In this document: positions 52,129 through 60,014 of the stretch, piece by piece
How positions within the stretch are numbered: the first letter of the stretch is position 1
How the letters are laid out: each line of letters begins with the position of its first letter
NCBI GenBank assembly: GCA_023151255.1
Contig: JAKLJG010000008.1
Coordinates: 1-64,000, forward strand
DNA from: Cyclobacteriaceae bacterium
Lineage (GTDB): Bacteria > Bacteroidota > Bacteroidia > Cytophagales > Cyclobacteriaceae
DNA length: 64,000 nucleotides
Reading direction: 5' to 3'
Notes under the pieces: model-generated
The model's input: only the letters and a program-made list of their open reading frames with translations
Told to the model about the DNA's origin: nothing
Database searches by the model: none
Position numbers and translations under genes: made by a program

Positions 52129-53169
52129 TCAGGCTTTTCTGCGTAAAGAAGATTCTCTGACTATGAGGCGGGTTTTCAGTACCCGGGTTTCCGGTGGAAC
52201 CACGGCATCTCCTTTTCCTTGTTTTTCAATTTGGCGGATGAGCAGTTTGGCCGCCTCCTGACCCATTTCAAAACCGGGCTGATCAACCGATGAGAGGGGC
52301 GGGTCCATCAGCGCGCTGAAGAACCAGTTGCTGAACCCGACCAGGGCAACATCATCAGGAATTTTTAAGCCGTTTTGTTTAATGGCTTGCATCGCACCCA
52401 TGGCCAGCAAGTCGTTATTAGCAAAGATGGCATCCGGACGGGGTTTAAATTTTAATAACTTTTCAGTTGCTGCTTTACCTTCATCTAACGAGCCGGTCGG
52501 GCAAATGATGATCAGTGATTCATCAGCCGGCAGTCCATTTTCGGTAAGCGCATCGAGGTAGCCCTTTTTACGGTCTTCGGCAATGGCCAGGCCGGGCGCT
52601 GACTCCAGGTGGGCAATGCGCTTGCAGCCTTGCTTGATGAGGTGAAGGACAGCTTCATGTGCGCCCACGTAATCGTCAACAATAACTTTACTGGTATTCG
52701 GGTTGGTGTACATCCGGTCGAAAAATACAATGGGCACTTCTTTGGCCAGGATGGACTCGATGTGTTCGTAATTTTTGGTTTCGCGTGAGATGGAGATGAG
52801 CATGCCATCAACACGGCTGTTAAACAATGCTTTCAGGTCGGTAGCTTCGCGTTCGAATGATTCATTGGATTGGGTGAGGATGACGTTGTAACCGGCATCA
52901 TATGCTACCGATTCAATACCACTGATAACGGTTGAGAAAAAAAAGTGCACAATTTCGGGAATGATAACTCCAATGGTATTGGTTTTACTCTGGCGAAGGC
53001 TCAGGGCAACGATGTTAGGCTGGTAGTTCAGTTTTTCGGCTAGTTCGTTAACCGCTTTTTTTGTTTCGGGGCTGATGTCGGGGTGGTCTTTTAAAGCGCG
53101 GCTGACTGTTGAGGGAGATATACCCAATTCACGGGCGATGTCTTTTATAGTAACCTGATTGTACTTCAT
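52129..53169 (-). CDS. LacI family transcriptional regulator
   Basis: 346 residues from ATG 53169; a longer start at 53205 gives 12 extra residues before the conserved DNA-binding domain and would cover an operator. HTH: VTIKDIARELGISPSTVSRALKDHPDIS (about 5-32), with the hinge helix around YQPNIVALSLR. The periplasmic-binding-like sensor domain follows. It is likely to bind a sugar from starch breakdown and repress the flanking operons. It lies between the GH31 and GH13 arms. Confidence 0.94.
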   Translation of the reverse strand: MKYNQVTIKDIARELGISPSTVSRALKDHPDISPETKKAVNELAEKLNYQPNIVALSLRQSKTNTIGVIIPEIVHFFFSTVISGIESVAYDAGYNVILTQSNESFEREATDLKALFNSRVDGMLISISRETKNYEHIESILAKEVPIVFFDRMYTNPNTSKVIVDDYVGAHEAVLHLIKQGCKRIAHLESAPGLAIAEDRKKGYLDALTENGLPADESLIIICPTGSLDEGKAATEKLLKFKPRPDAIFANNDLLAMGAMQAIKQNGLKIPDDVALVGFSNWFFSALMDPPLSSVDQPGFEMGQEAAKLLIRQIEKQGKGDAVVPPETRVLKTRLIVRESSLRRKA

Positions 53170-53190
53170 GTAGCTAAGGTAAGCAATCAG

Positions 53191-53214
53191 TGCAACATGT
53201 TGCACAAACGTTTG
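53191..53214. promoter_or_regulatory. Two adjacent palindromes before lacI (LacI operators)
   Basis: TGCAACATGTTGCA (53191-53204) is a perfect 14-base palindrome, and CAAACGTTTG (53205-53214) directly follows. The second matches the palindrome before the Sus genes. The central CG is typical of LacI-family sites, so autoregulation and control of the GH13 operon from this gap (53170-53334) are likely. Confidence 0.55.
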
Positions 53215-53334
53215 AAAATCATTTTGAACCCGATTTTTTTAGTGACCTCATTAAAGTACAGGTAATTATTTTTACAGATGTCGGGAATCATTGTGTTTGT
53301 ATTTTATTTTTAAGCACTACAAGTAAAAAGTTGA

Positions 53335-56193
53335 ATGATTCGAAGCATATTTTTTAGTGCAGGATTAATTTTTTTGGCCTGCATTGCAAAGGGTAAAGAG
53401 GCAATTAGCCCCACGATTACTCCTGTTTTTTTTACACCATCAACCGCCATTACCGTAACGTATGATGTTACAGGAACCCCGCTTGCCAATTTATCTACCG
53501 CTTATATCTGGGTGTGGATTCCAGGCAAAAACACAAATGCCATTTACAACATTAATCCTGCAAATGCTACGGCAGCACCTGCCATGTTCACCAAGAGTTT
53601 GGTAGGTGGGCAGACCTTATTTTCAATTACATTTACCCCGTCAGCCTTTTTTTCAGGCAGTATTGCTGCCGAAACCTCCATAGGCATGCTGCTTAAAGGT
53701 GCGGACTGGAGCAACGGGCAAACAACCGATTACATCGCTAATTTTTGGGATGGCAATTTCAGCGTTCAACTTACATCCCCGCAGCAACAACCCCTTTTTG
53801 TATCGAATCTTGATGTAATTCATATTGAGGCACAAACACCTGTTGCTGCAAACTTTCAACTCTTTGTTAATGGTAATCCGGTTAACGCTCAATCAGGAAG
53901 TACCCTTTTTTCGTACGATCATCAGGTTACTGAATTGGCAGGCGGCAGCACAGTAGAGGTATTTGCCCAGGCGGGAGCTGATTCAGACAATGCATCTTTT
54001 CAGTACCTCATTTCAGTTGATAGTCCGGTACAACCCAGACCATCGGGTATCAGGCCCGGAATAAATTACCAGCCAGATAATTCACGGGTTATTCTTTGCT
54101 TGTGGGCTCCCGGTAAAAACTCGGTTTACACCTTTGGTGATTTCAGTAACTGGCAGGTGTTGCCGGAGTATTTAATGTATCGGGATGGCGAGTATTTCTG
54201 GATTGAATTAACCGGACTGCTGCCTGAGCAGGAATATGGTTACCAGTACCTGGTTAATGAGCAGCTAAAACTGGCCGACCCGTTTGCCGATAAAATTCTG
54301 GATCCGCTCGATCAATATATTCCATCATCAGTTTATCCCGGCCTTAAACCGTATCCGGTGCAGGCGCTTAATTCTGCTGACTATTTTAATCGTGTTTCTG
54401 TTTTTCAAACAGGTCAGTTACCATTTAACTGGCAGATCAGCAATTTCCAAAAACCTGCCAAGGAAAACCTTGTTATATACGAAGTTCTGCTTCGGGATTA
54501 CTTCTCAAGCCAACACCGAACATACCAAAGCCTGCTCGATACACTTTCGTACCTAAAGCGCCTGGGTGTTAACGCAATTGAGCTAATGCCCATTATGGAA
54601 TTCAATGGTAATGAGGGGTGGGGTTATAACCCTACCTTTATGTTTGCACCCGATAAATATTATGGGCCTAAAGAAAAGTTAAAAGAACTGGTTGATGCCT
54701 GCCATGCTAATGGTATGGCTGTAATACTGGATATTGCCTTAAATCATCAGGATATTCCAAACCCGATGGTACTGCTTGATTTTGATTTTTCAACCTTCAG
54801 GCCAACGGCACAAAACCGTTGGTTTTTTACACAAGCCAGGCATCCGTTTAATGTCTTCTATGACATGAACCATGGCAGTACCTACACGCAACAGTATCTG
54901 GATACGATTAATTACTACTGGCTTAGTGAGTATAAAATTGATGGTTTCCGGTTTGATCTTTCCAAGGGTTTTAGCACCACTAACTATTGCACAACACCAA
55001 CCTGCGATACCGGAGGGGAAGTTGCCGCCTGGAGCGGGTACGATGCAACCCGCATAGCTTTATTAAAACGGATGGCTGATAAAATCTGGAACCACTTTCC
55101 TGATGCCTACATCATTCTGGAACATCTTGGTTCAAATACTGAAGAAAAGGAACTGGCAGAATACAGACACAGCGAAGGCAAGGGCATGTTGCTGTGGGGC
55201 AACATGAATCATGCCTACAGCCAGGTTAGTATGGGCTACGGCTCTGATGCTGATATCAGCGGAGTTTACTATAAAAACCGAGCGTGGGAAGCCTCTGGTT
55301 TAGTAGCCTATATGGAGAGTCACGATGAAGAACGACTCATGTATCGGAATCTGACAAATGGCAATTCAGCAGCGGGGTACTCTGTACGTAATCTTAGTAC
55401 GGCATTAAATCGGATAAAGGCGGCTGCATTATTGTTCTATCCCGTACCCGGTCCCAAAATGCTCTGGCAATTTGGTGAGTTAGGTTATGATTTTAGCATT
55501 AATCAGTGCGTAGGAGGAGCAGTAAGTTCATCTTGCCGGCTAGACCCCAAGCCGGTTGTATGGGATTACCTCAGCCAGCCCTCCAGACAATCGCTGTATT
55601 ACCACGTTGCCGACCTTATTCGCCTGAAGAAAACATATGATGTTTTTCAGTCAGGTAATTTATTAATGACCACCGGTAATTCCTTGTTTAAGCAAATAAT
55701 TCTTCGCAACGAACCTTATACGGCTGTTCCAACTTCCCCCGCTGACATGAACGTGGTTATTGTGGCCAATTTTGATGTTGTACCTGTAACGACTAATGTA
55801 TCATTTCCCCATACCGGTGTTTGGTTTGACTATTATGCGCATGGGGTTCCTCTTACAATTTCATCAACATCGACCAGCTTTACTTTGGCGCCCGGGCAGT
55901 ACAGGTTATTTACCGATGTTGAAATTGAAAACGGAATCGTAACTGGGATTGACCACAACGATGAGCAACCCGTTTTGATTGATGTTTTTCCAAATCCATT
56001 CACGAACAGGTTATATCTGAAAACCGAGATAGTCGTTGATAAAGCCTGCCTAATTAACACAACCGGTACACGCTTATGCTTAACGAAGATTTCAAATACG
56101 GAGTGGCACGTACCGGCCTTAGCCCGTGGCATGTATATTCTGGAACTTGTCCTCCGCGATCGGATTGTTCATGTAAAAGTTGTTAACGAGTAA
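53335..56193 (+). CDS. T9SS-exported alpha-amylase family GH13 enzyme
   Basis: 952 residues. A signal peptide (about 1-20) and N-terminal Ig-like domains (one with FGDFSNWQVLP, CBM48-like, at about 255-345) precede the barrel. Catalytic residues: Asp541 in GFRFDLSKG, Glu596 in IILEHLG, and H663-D664 in MESHDEER. The final 75 residues (DVFPNPFTNRLYL...MYILELVLRD) form a type A sorting domain for type IX secretion, so the protein ends up on the cell surface or is released. It begins starch degradation. It is the first gene of the plus-strand operon. Confidence 0.94.
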   Translation: MIRSIFFSAGLIFLACIAKGKEAISPTITPVFFTPSTAITVTYDVTGTPLANLSTAYIWVWIPGKNTNAIYNINPANATAAPAMFTKSLVGGQTLFSITFTPSAFFSGSIAAETSIGMLLKGADWSNGQTTDYIANFWDGNFSVQLTSPQQQPLFVSNLDVIHIEAQTPVAANFQLFVNGNPVNAQSGSTLFSYDHQVTELAGGSTVEVFAQAGADSDNASFQYLISVDSPVQPRPSGIRPGINYQPDNSRVILCLWAPGKNSVYTFGDFSNWQVLPEYLMYRDGEYFWIELTGLLPEQEYGYQYLVNEQLKLADPFADKILDPLDQYIPSSVYPGLKPYPVQALNSADYFNRVSVFQTGQLPFNWQISNFQKPAKENLVIYEVLLRDYFSSQHRTYQSLLDTLSYLKRLGVNAIELMPIMEFNGNEGWGYNPTFMFAPDKYYGPKEKLKELVDACHANGMAVILDIALNHQDIPNPMVLLDFDFSTFRPTAQNRWFFTQARHPFNVFYDMNHGSTYTQQYLDTINYYWLSEYKIDGFRFDLSKGFSTTNYCTTPTCDTGGEVAAWSGYDATRIALLKRMADKIWNHFPDAYIILEHLGSNTEEKELAEYRHSEGKGMLLWGNMNHAYSQVSMGYGSDADISGVYYKNRAWEASGLVAYMESHDEERLMYRNLTNGNSAAGYSVRNLSTALNRIKAAALLFYPVPGPKMLWQFGELGYDFSINQCVGGAVSSSCRLDPKPVVWDYLSQPSRQSLYYHVADLIRLKKTYDVFQSGNLLMTTGNSLFKQIILRNEPYTAVPTSPADMNVVIVANFDVVPVTTNVSFPHTGVWFDYYAHGVPLTISSTSTSFTLAPGQYRLFTDVEIENGIVTGIDHNDEQPVLIDVFPNPFTNRLYLKTEIVVDKACLINTTGTRLCLTKISNTEWHVPALARGMYILELVLRDRIVHVKVVNE

Positions 56194-56200
56194 CTACTGC

Positions 56201-56854
56201 ATGGAGGCCTGTATTTTTGATTTGGATGGGGTTATTGTAGATACTGCCCGTTTTCATTTTTTAGCCTGGAAACGCCTGGCAGCAGAGTTGGGAATTAAAC
56301 TTACCGAACAATACAACGAAAAGTTGAAAGGCGTTAGCCGGCTTGATTCACTGAATTTTATACTTGAGTTAAAACAGATTACCCTTAGCACGGAGGAGAA
56401 AGTGCAATTGGCCGATAAAAAGAATGCTTGGTTTGTTGAATATATTCATTCGATGAGCCCCCGCGATATTTACCCCGGTGTTCTGGAGTTGCTTGCCAAA
56501 CTGAAATCAGAGAATATAAAAGTAGGGCTTGCCAGCAGCAGTAAAAATGCCCGTATAGTATTGGCGCAATTAGGAATCTCTGAGGAGTTTGAGGTAATCG
56601 TTGACGGAACCATGATTACCAACACAAAACCCCACCCCGAAATTTTTTTAAAGACGGCTTTGCTGCTTAATACGCCACCGGCAAGGTGCCTGGTTATTGA
56701 AGATGCAGCGGCCGGGGTTGCTGCTGCCAAAGCAGCCGGCATGGGTTGCATAGGTATTGGCAACAACTTGATATTGAATCAAGCCGACCTGGTAGTGGGT
56801 AATATGGCTGAACTCTCATGGACAGTGCTTAACCAAATTATGCAGCGTAGATAA
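56201..56854 (+). CDS. pgmB: Beta-phosphoglucomutase
   Basis: 217 residues from ATG 56201; an upstream start (56180) would overlap GH13 and add residues before the conserved start. FDLDGVIVDTA gives nucleophile Asp7 and acid Asp9. GVSRLDSLNFIL, GLASSSKNA and KPHPEIFL are typical of the enzyme. It turns beta-glucose 1-phosphate, the product of the following gene, into glucose 6-phosphate. Eight bases separate it from GH13. Confidence 0.95.
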   Translation: MEACIFDLDGVIVDTARFHFLAWKRLAAELGIKLTEQYNEKLKGVSRLDSLNFILELKQITLSTEEKVQLADKKNAWFVEYIHSMSPRDIYPGVLELLAKLKSENIKVGLASSSKNARIVLAQLGISEEFEVIVDGTMITNTKPHPEIFLKTALLLNTPPARCLVIEDAAAGVAAAKAAGMGCIGIGNNLILNQADLVVGNMAELSWTVLNQIMQRR

Positions 56855-56861
56855 TGTAGCA

Positions 56862-59153
56862 ATGAAACAGTATTTAAAACATGATCCGTGGCAAATTATT
56901 GAGGAGGGTTTTAATCCACAGGTCAATAAAATTTCAGAAAGTATTTTCAGTATAGGTAACGGGCACATGGGGCAACGGGGTAATTTTGAAGAAGCCTATT
57001 CTGGCGAAAGCCTGCAAGGCACCTATGTGGCTGGTGTTTACTATCCCGACAAAACGCGGGTAGGCTGGTGGAAGAACGGATATCCTGAGTACTTCGCCAA
57101 AGTGCTAAATGCGCCAAGTTGGATTGGCATACGCGTTAACATTGAAAATCATGAATTAAATCTGGCAACCGCGCGCATAGAATCATTTAATCGAACCCTT
57201 AACATGCGCACGGGCTTGTTAACCCGTAGGTTTGTTGTCATTCTGGCTAATGGCAAGAAGCTGGAAGTTGAGAGTAAGCGATTCTGCAGTATGGCACAAG
57301 GCGAGGTGGGAGCAATATCGTACACCCTTACAGCATTAAACTTTTCAGGTTTGGCCGAGCTAACCCTGGATGTTGATGCTGATATAATTAATGAGGATTC
57401 AAATTATCAGGAGAAATTCTGGGATGAGGTTTCTAAAGATTCGTTCGACCAATCCGTTATCGTAACCGCGCAAACAAAAAAAACACATTTTTTGGTTACT
57501 ACTGGAATGAGTTACCAGGTTCAGTCGGACGGTAAATTGATTACTCCCGAAAACATACGCGTTAACATGCGGGAGAAATATGCCGCCCATGTGTTTCAGG
57601 TTCAACTTCAGCAGCATAAAGCCGTAACTATTTACAAATACGCGGCCGTACTCTCTTCACTTAATCACCCCCAAGAAAAGTTAACTGAACGGTGCCGGGC
57701 TGTGTTAGATGGTGCCTTACATGTAGGGTTTGATGAACTTTTCAAAGCGCATGCGTATACCTGGCAACGCAAGTGGGAGGAATGTGATATAACCATTGAA
57801 GGTGATGTAGCCGCACAGCAAGGAATACGGTTTAATATCTTCCAACTCACACAAACCTATACGGGCAACGATGAGCGCTTGAACATTGGCCCTAAAGGAT
57901 TCACGGGCGAGAAATACGGAGGCAGCACGTATTGGGATACAGAGGCGTATTGTATTCCATTTTTTTTAGGAACCGCCCCGCCACGGGTTGCCCAAAATCT
58001 ATTGATGTACCGATATAAACACCTTGCTAAGGCAATTGAAAATGCTGGCAAACTGGGCTTTACGGATGGTGCGGCACTTTATCCAATGGTAACCATGAAT
58101 GGCGAGGAATGTCATAATGAGTGGGAGATAACATTTGAAGAGATTCATCGGAACGGAGCGATTGCTTATGCCATTTATGACTACGTACGCTATACCGGTG
58201 ATGAAGGCTACCTGGCTGACTATGGCCTCGAAGTCTTAATAGGAATTTCCCGGTTTTGGTCGCAACGGATTAACTGGTCTGATGATAAAAAGAAATATGT
58301 GATGCTGGGCGTTACCGGTCCTAATGAGTATGAAAACAATGTAAACAACAACTGGTATACCAACTATATTGCTGTTTGGACCTTGCGGTACACCATGGAG
58401 GTACTCAATCACGTTAAAAGTACTTCAGCCGAAAAATGGAAGGCGCTACAGAAAAAAGTAGTATTTTCTGAAACTGCTGAACTGGCTAGATGGAATGACA
58501 TTATGGCCAATATGTATTTTCCTTATGACAAAACCAGAGAAATATTTCTTCAGCAGGATGGATTTCTGGATAAAGAATTGTTTCCGGTAAGTAAACTTAC
58601 CGAACAGGATCGGCCACTCAATCAAAAATGGTCGTGGGACCGCATACTACGTTCCTGCTTTATTAAGCAAGCGGATGTGCTTCAGGGACTCTACTTTTTT
58701 GAAGATCATTTTACAGAAGATGAAATAAGGCGGAATTTTGATTTCTACGAGCCGATGACCGTTCATGAATCGTCACTATCACCATGCGTTCATTCAATAC
58801 TGGCTTCCCGGTTAGGTTATCATGATAAAGCATATGAAATGTACTTGCGCACCAGCCGACTTGACCTGGATGATTACAACAACGATACCGAGGATGGCTG
58901 CCACATTACCAGTATGGCAGGTACATGGATGAGCATCGTAAAAGGCTTTGGCGGAATGCGGGTGCACAATGGAAAACTTCACTTTAATCCATTTCTTCCA
59001 CGGCAATGGAAGTCGTATTCCTTTCGGCTGGAATTCCGAAACCGCATTATTAAGGTAACTGTTAACAATGAAGGAACCGATGTTAAACTCATTGCGGGTG
59101 AACATTTAACTATACTCGTTAATGGCAACGAGCGAAAACTCGGTTTAATCTGA
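56862..59153 (+). CDS. Maltose phosphorylase, glycoside hydrolase family 65
   Basis: 763 residues. GYNGHM-like start SIGNGHMGQRGNFEEAYSG, GGSTYWDTEAYCIPFF, and NGEECHNEWEITFEEIHRNG (about 414-432, rich in Glu, including the catalytic acid) identify GH65 inverting phosphorylases. It splits maltose with phosphate into glucose and beta-glucose 1-phosphate. The pairing with pgmB seven bases upstream supports maltose as substrate, though other disaccharides (kojibiose, trehalose) are possible in the family. Confidence 0.93.
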   Translation: MKQYLKHDPWQIIEEGFNPQVNKISESIFSIGNGHMGQRGNFEEAYSGESLQGTYVAGVYYPDKTRVGWWKNGYPEYFAKVLNAPSWIGIRVNIENHELNLATARIESFNRTLNMRTGLLTRRFVVILANGKKLEVESKRFCSMAQGEVGAISYTLTALNFSGLAELTLDVDADIINEDSNYQEKFWDEVSKDSFDQSVIVTAQTKKTHFLVTTGMSYQVQSDGKLITPENIRVNMREKYAAHVFQVQLQQHKAVTIYKYAAVLSSLNHPQEKLTERCRAVLDGALHVGFDELFKAHAYTWQRKWEECDITIEGDVAAQQGIRFNIFQLTQTYTGNDERLNIGPKGFTGEKYGGSTYWDTEAYCIPFFLGTAPPRVAQNLLMYRYKHLAKAIENAGKLGFTDGAALYPMVTMNGEECHNEWEITFEEIHRNGAIAYAIYDYVRYTGDEGYLADYGLEVLIGISRFWSQRINWSDDKKKYVMLGVTGPNEYENNVNNNWYTNYIAVWTLRYTMEVLNHVKSTSAEKWKALQKKVVFSETAELARWNDIMANMYFPYDKTREIFLQQDGFLDKELFPVSKLTEQDRPLNQKWSWDRILRSCFIKQADVLQGLYFFEDHFTEDEIRRNFDFYEPMTVHESSLSPCVHSILASRLGYHDKAYEMYLRTSRLDLDDYNNDTEDGCHITSMAGTWMSIVKGFGGMRVHNGKLHFNPFLPRQWKSYSFRLEFRNRIIKVTVNNEGTDVKLIAGEHLTILVNGNERKLGLI

Positions 59154-59176
59154 TTTTCGTTTAAGCACCGATTTTT

Positions 59177-59188
59177 GCAAACGTTTGC
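59177..59188. promoter_or_regulatory. Candidate LacI operator before the Sus genes
   Basis: GCAAACGTTTGC is a perfect 12-base palindrome with central CG. It lies 85 bases before the SusE/F-like gene in the 119-base gap and shares CAAACGTTTG with the site before lacI. Confidence 0.6.
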
Positions 59189-59272
59189 GGGCACGTTTCC
59201 GAAAAAAAACGATGTGAATTCTGTATTACTAGCCGATTAACTTTTTATTTTTAGTGAGTTAAACCTCAACCT

Positions 59273-59992
59273 ATGATAAAGTTTCTACCCAAGATTTCTG
59301 TATTGATTGTTTCCGTTGGATTTCTGGTCAGCGGTTGTGACAACGGTAATGCCGATGTTACGATCTTTGATTCCCCGCCAGAAGTAACCATTAGCAAGCC
59401 AAATTCCGTTACTTCAAACGTTGACTTCACGATGAAATTAAAATTTCGAGATGGAGCCGACCCAAGCATTTCAAGTTCTCCGCTCAGTTCAGCTACCTGG
59501 GAAATCAAACTCGGGCCTTCGGTTGTGCAAAGCGGTTCAATCGACCTGTCGGGTGTTTTACAGGATGTAGATGTGCCTGTAAGTGCGTTGGCTATTGGAA
59601 CTCCATCAGATGACATTAACACCTATAATTTATATACGCTGCGTGTTATTGCTGAAGATCAAAATGCCAATAAAGATACTGTGGATGTTAACTTTCGTGT
59701 GGTGGGTACTGTTGGTATAATTGGCGATGCCACACCTGGTGGCTGGGGTGCCAGCACTGCTATGACACGCTCTGCAACAGACCCGGATTTGTACACAATT
59801 ACTAATGTTGTTCTTACCAGTGGGGAAGCCAAGTTCCGTGCAGATAACTTCTGGGGCATTAATTGGGGTGCGGCTGCCTTTCCGAGTGGCACCGGTACAT
59901 TTAACGGTGCAAATATTTCAGGTATAATACCGGGCACCTATGATGTTACCTTCAATGTCTCTACCGGTGCTTACAATTTTGTAAAAAAGTAA
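59273..59992 (+). CDS. SusE/SusF-like outer-membrane starch-binding lipoprotein
   Basis: 239 residues. Lipobox VSGC with Cys22. An Ig-like domain (about 35-145) precedes a C-terminal SusE/SusF-type domain (about 147-239): VGIIGDATPGGWGAS, GEAKFRADNFWGINWG and a GAYNFV end. These domains bind starch through aromatic residues. In most Sus loci this gene comes after SusD; here it comes first, 22 bases before susC. It has only one such starch-binding domain. Confidence 0.9.
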   Translation: MIKFLPKISVLIVSVGFLVSGCDNGNADVTIFDSPPEVTISKPNSVTSNVDFTMKLKFRDGADPSISSSPLSSATWEIKLGPSVVQSGSIDLSGVLQDVDVPVSALAIGTPSDDINTYNLYTLRVIAEDQNANKDTVDVNFRVVGTVGIIGDATPGGWGASTAMTRSATDPDLYTITNVVLTSGEAKFRADNFWGINWGAAAFPSGTGTFNGANISGIIPGTYDVTFNVSTGAYNFVKK

Positions 59993-60014
59993 TTAGCCTA
60001 ACCAAACCTTACTT

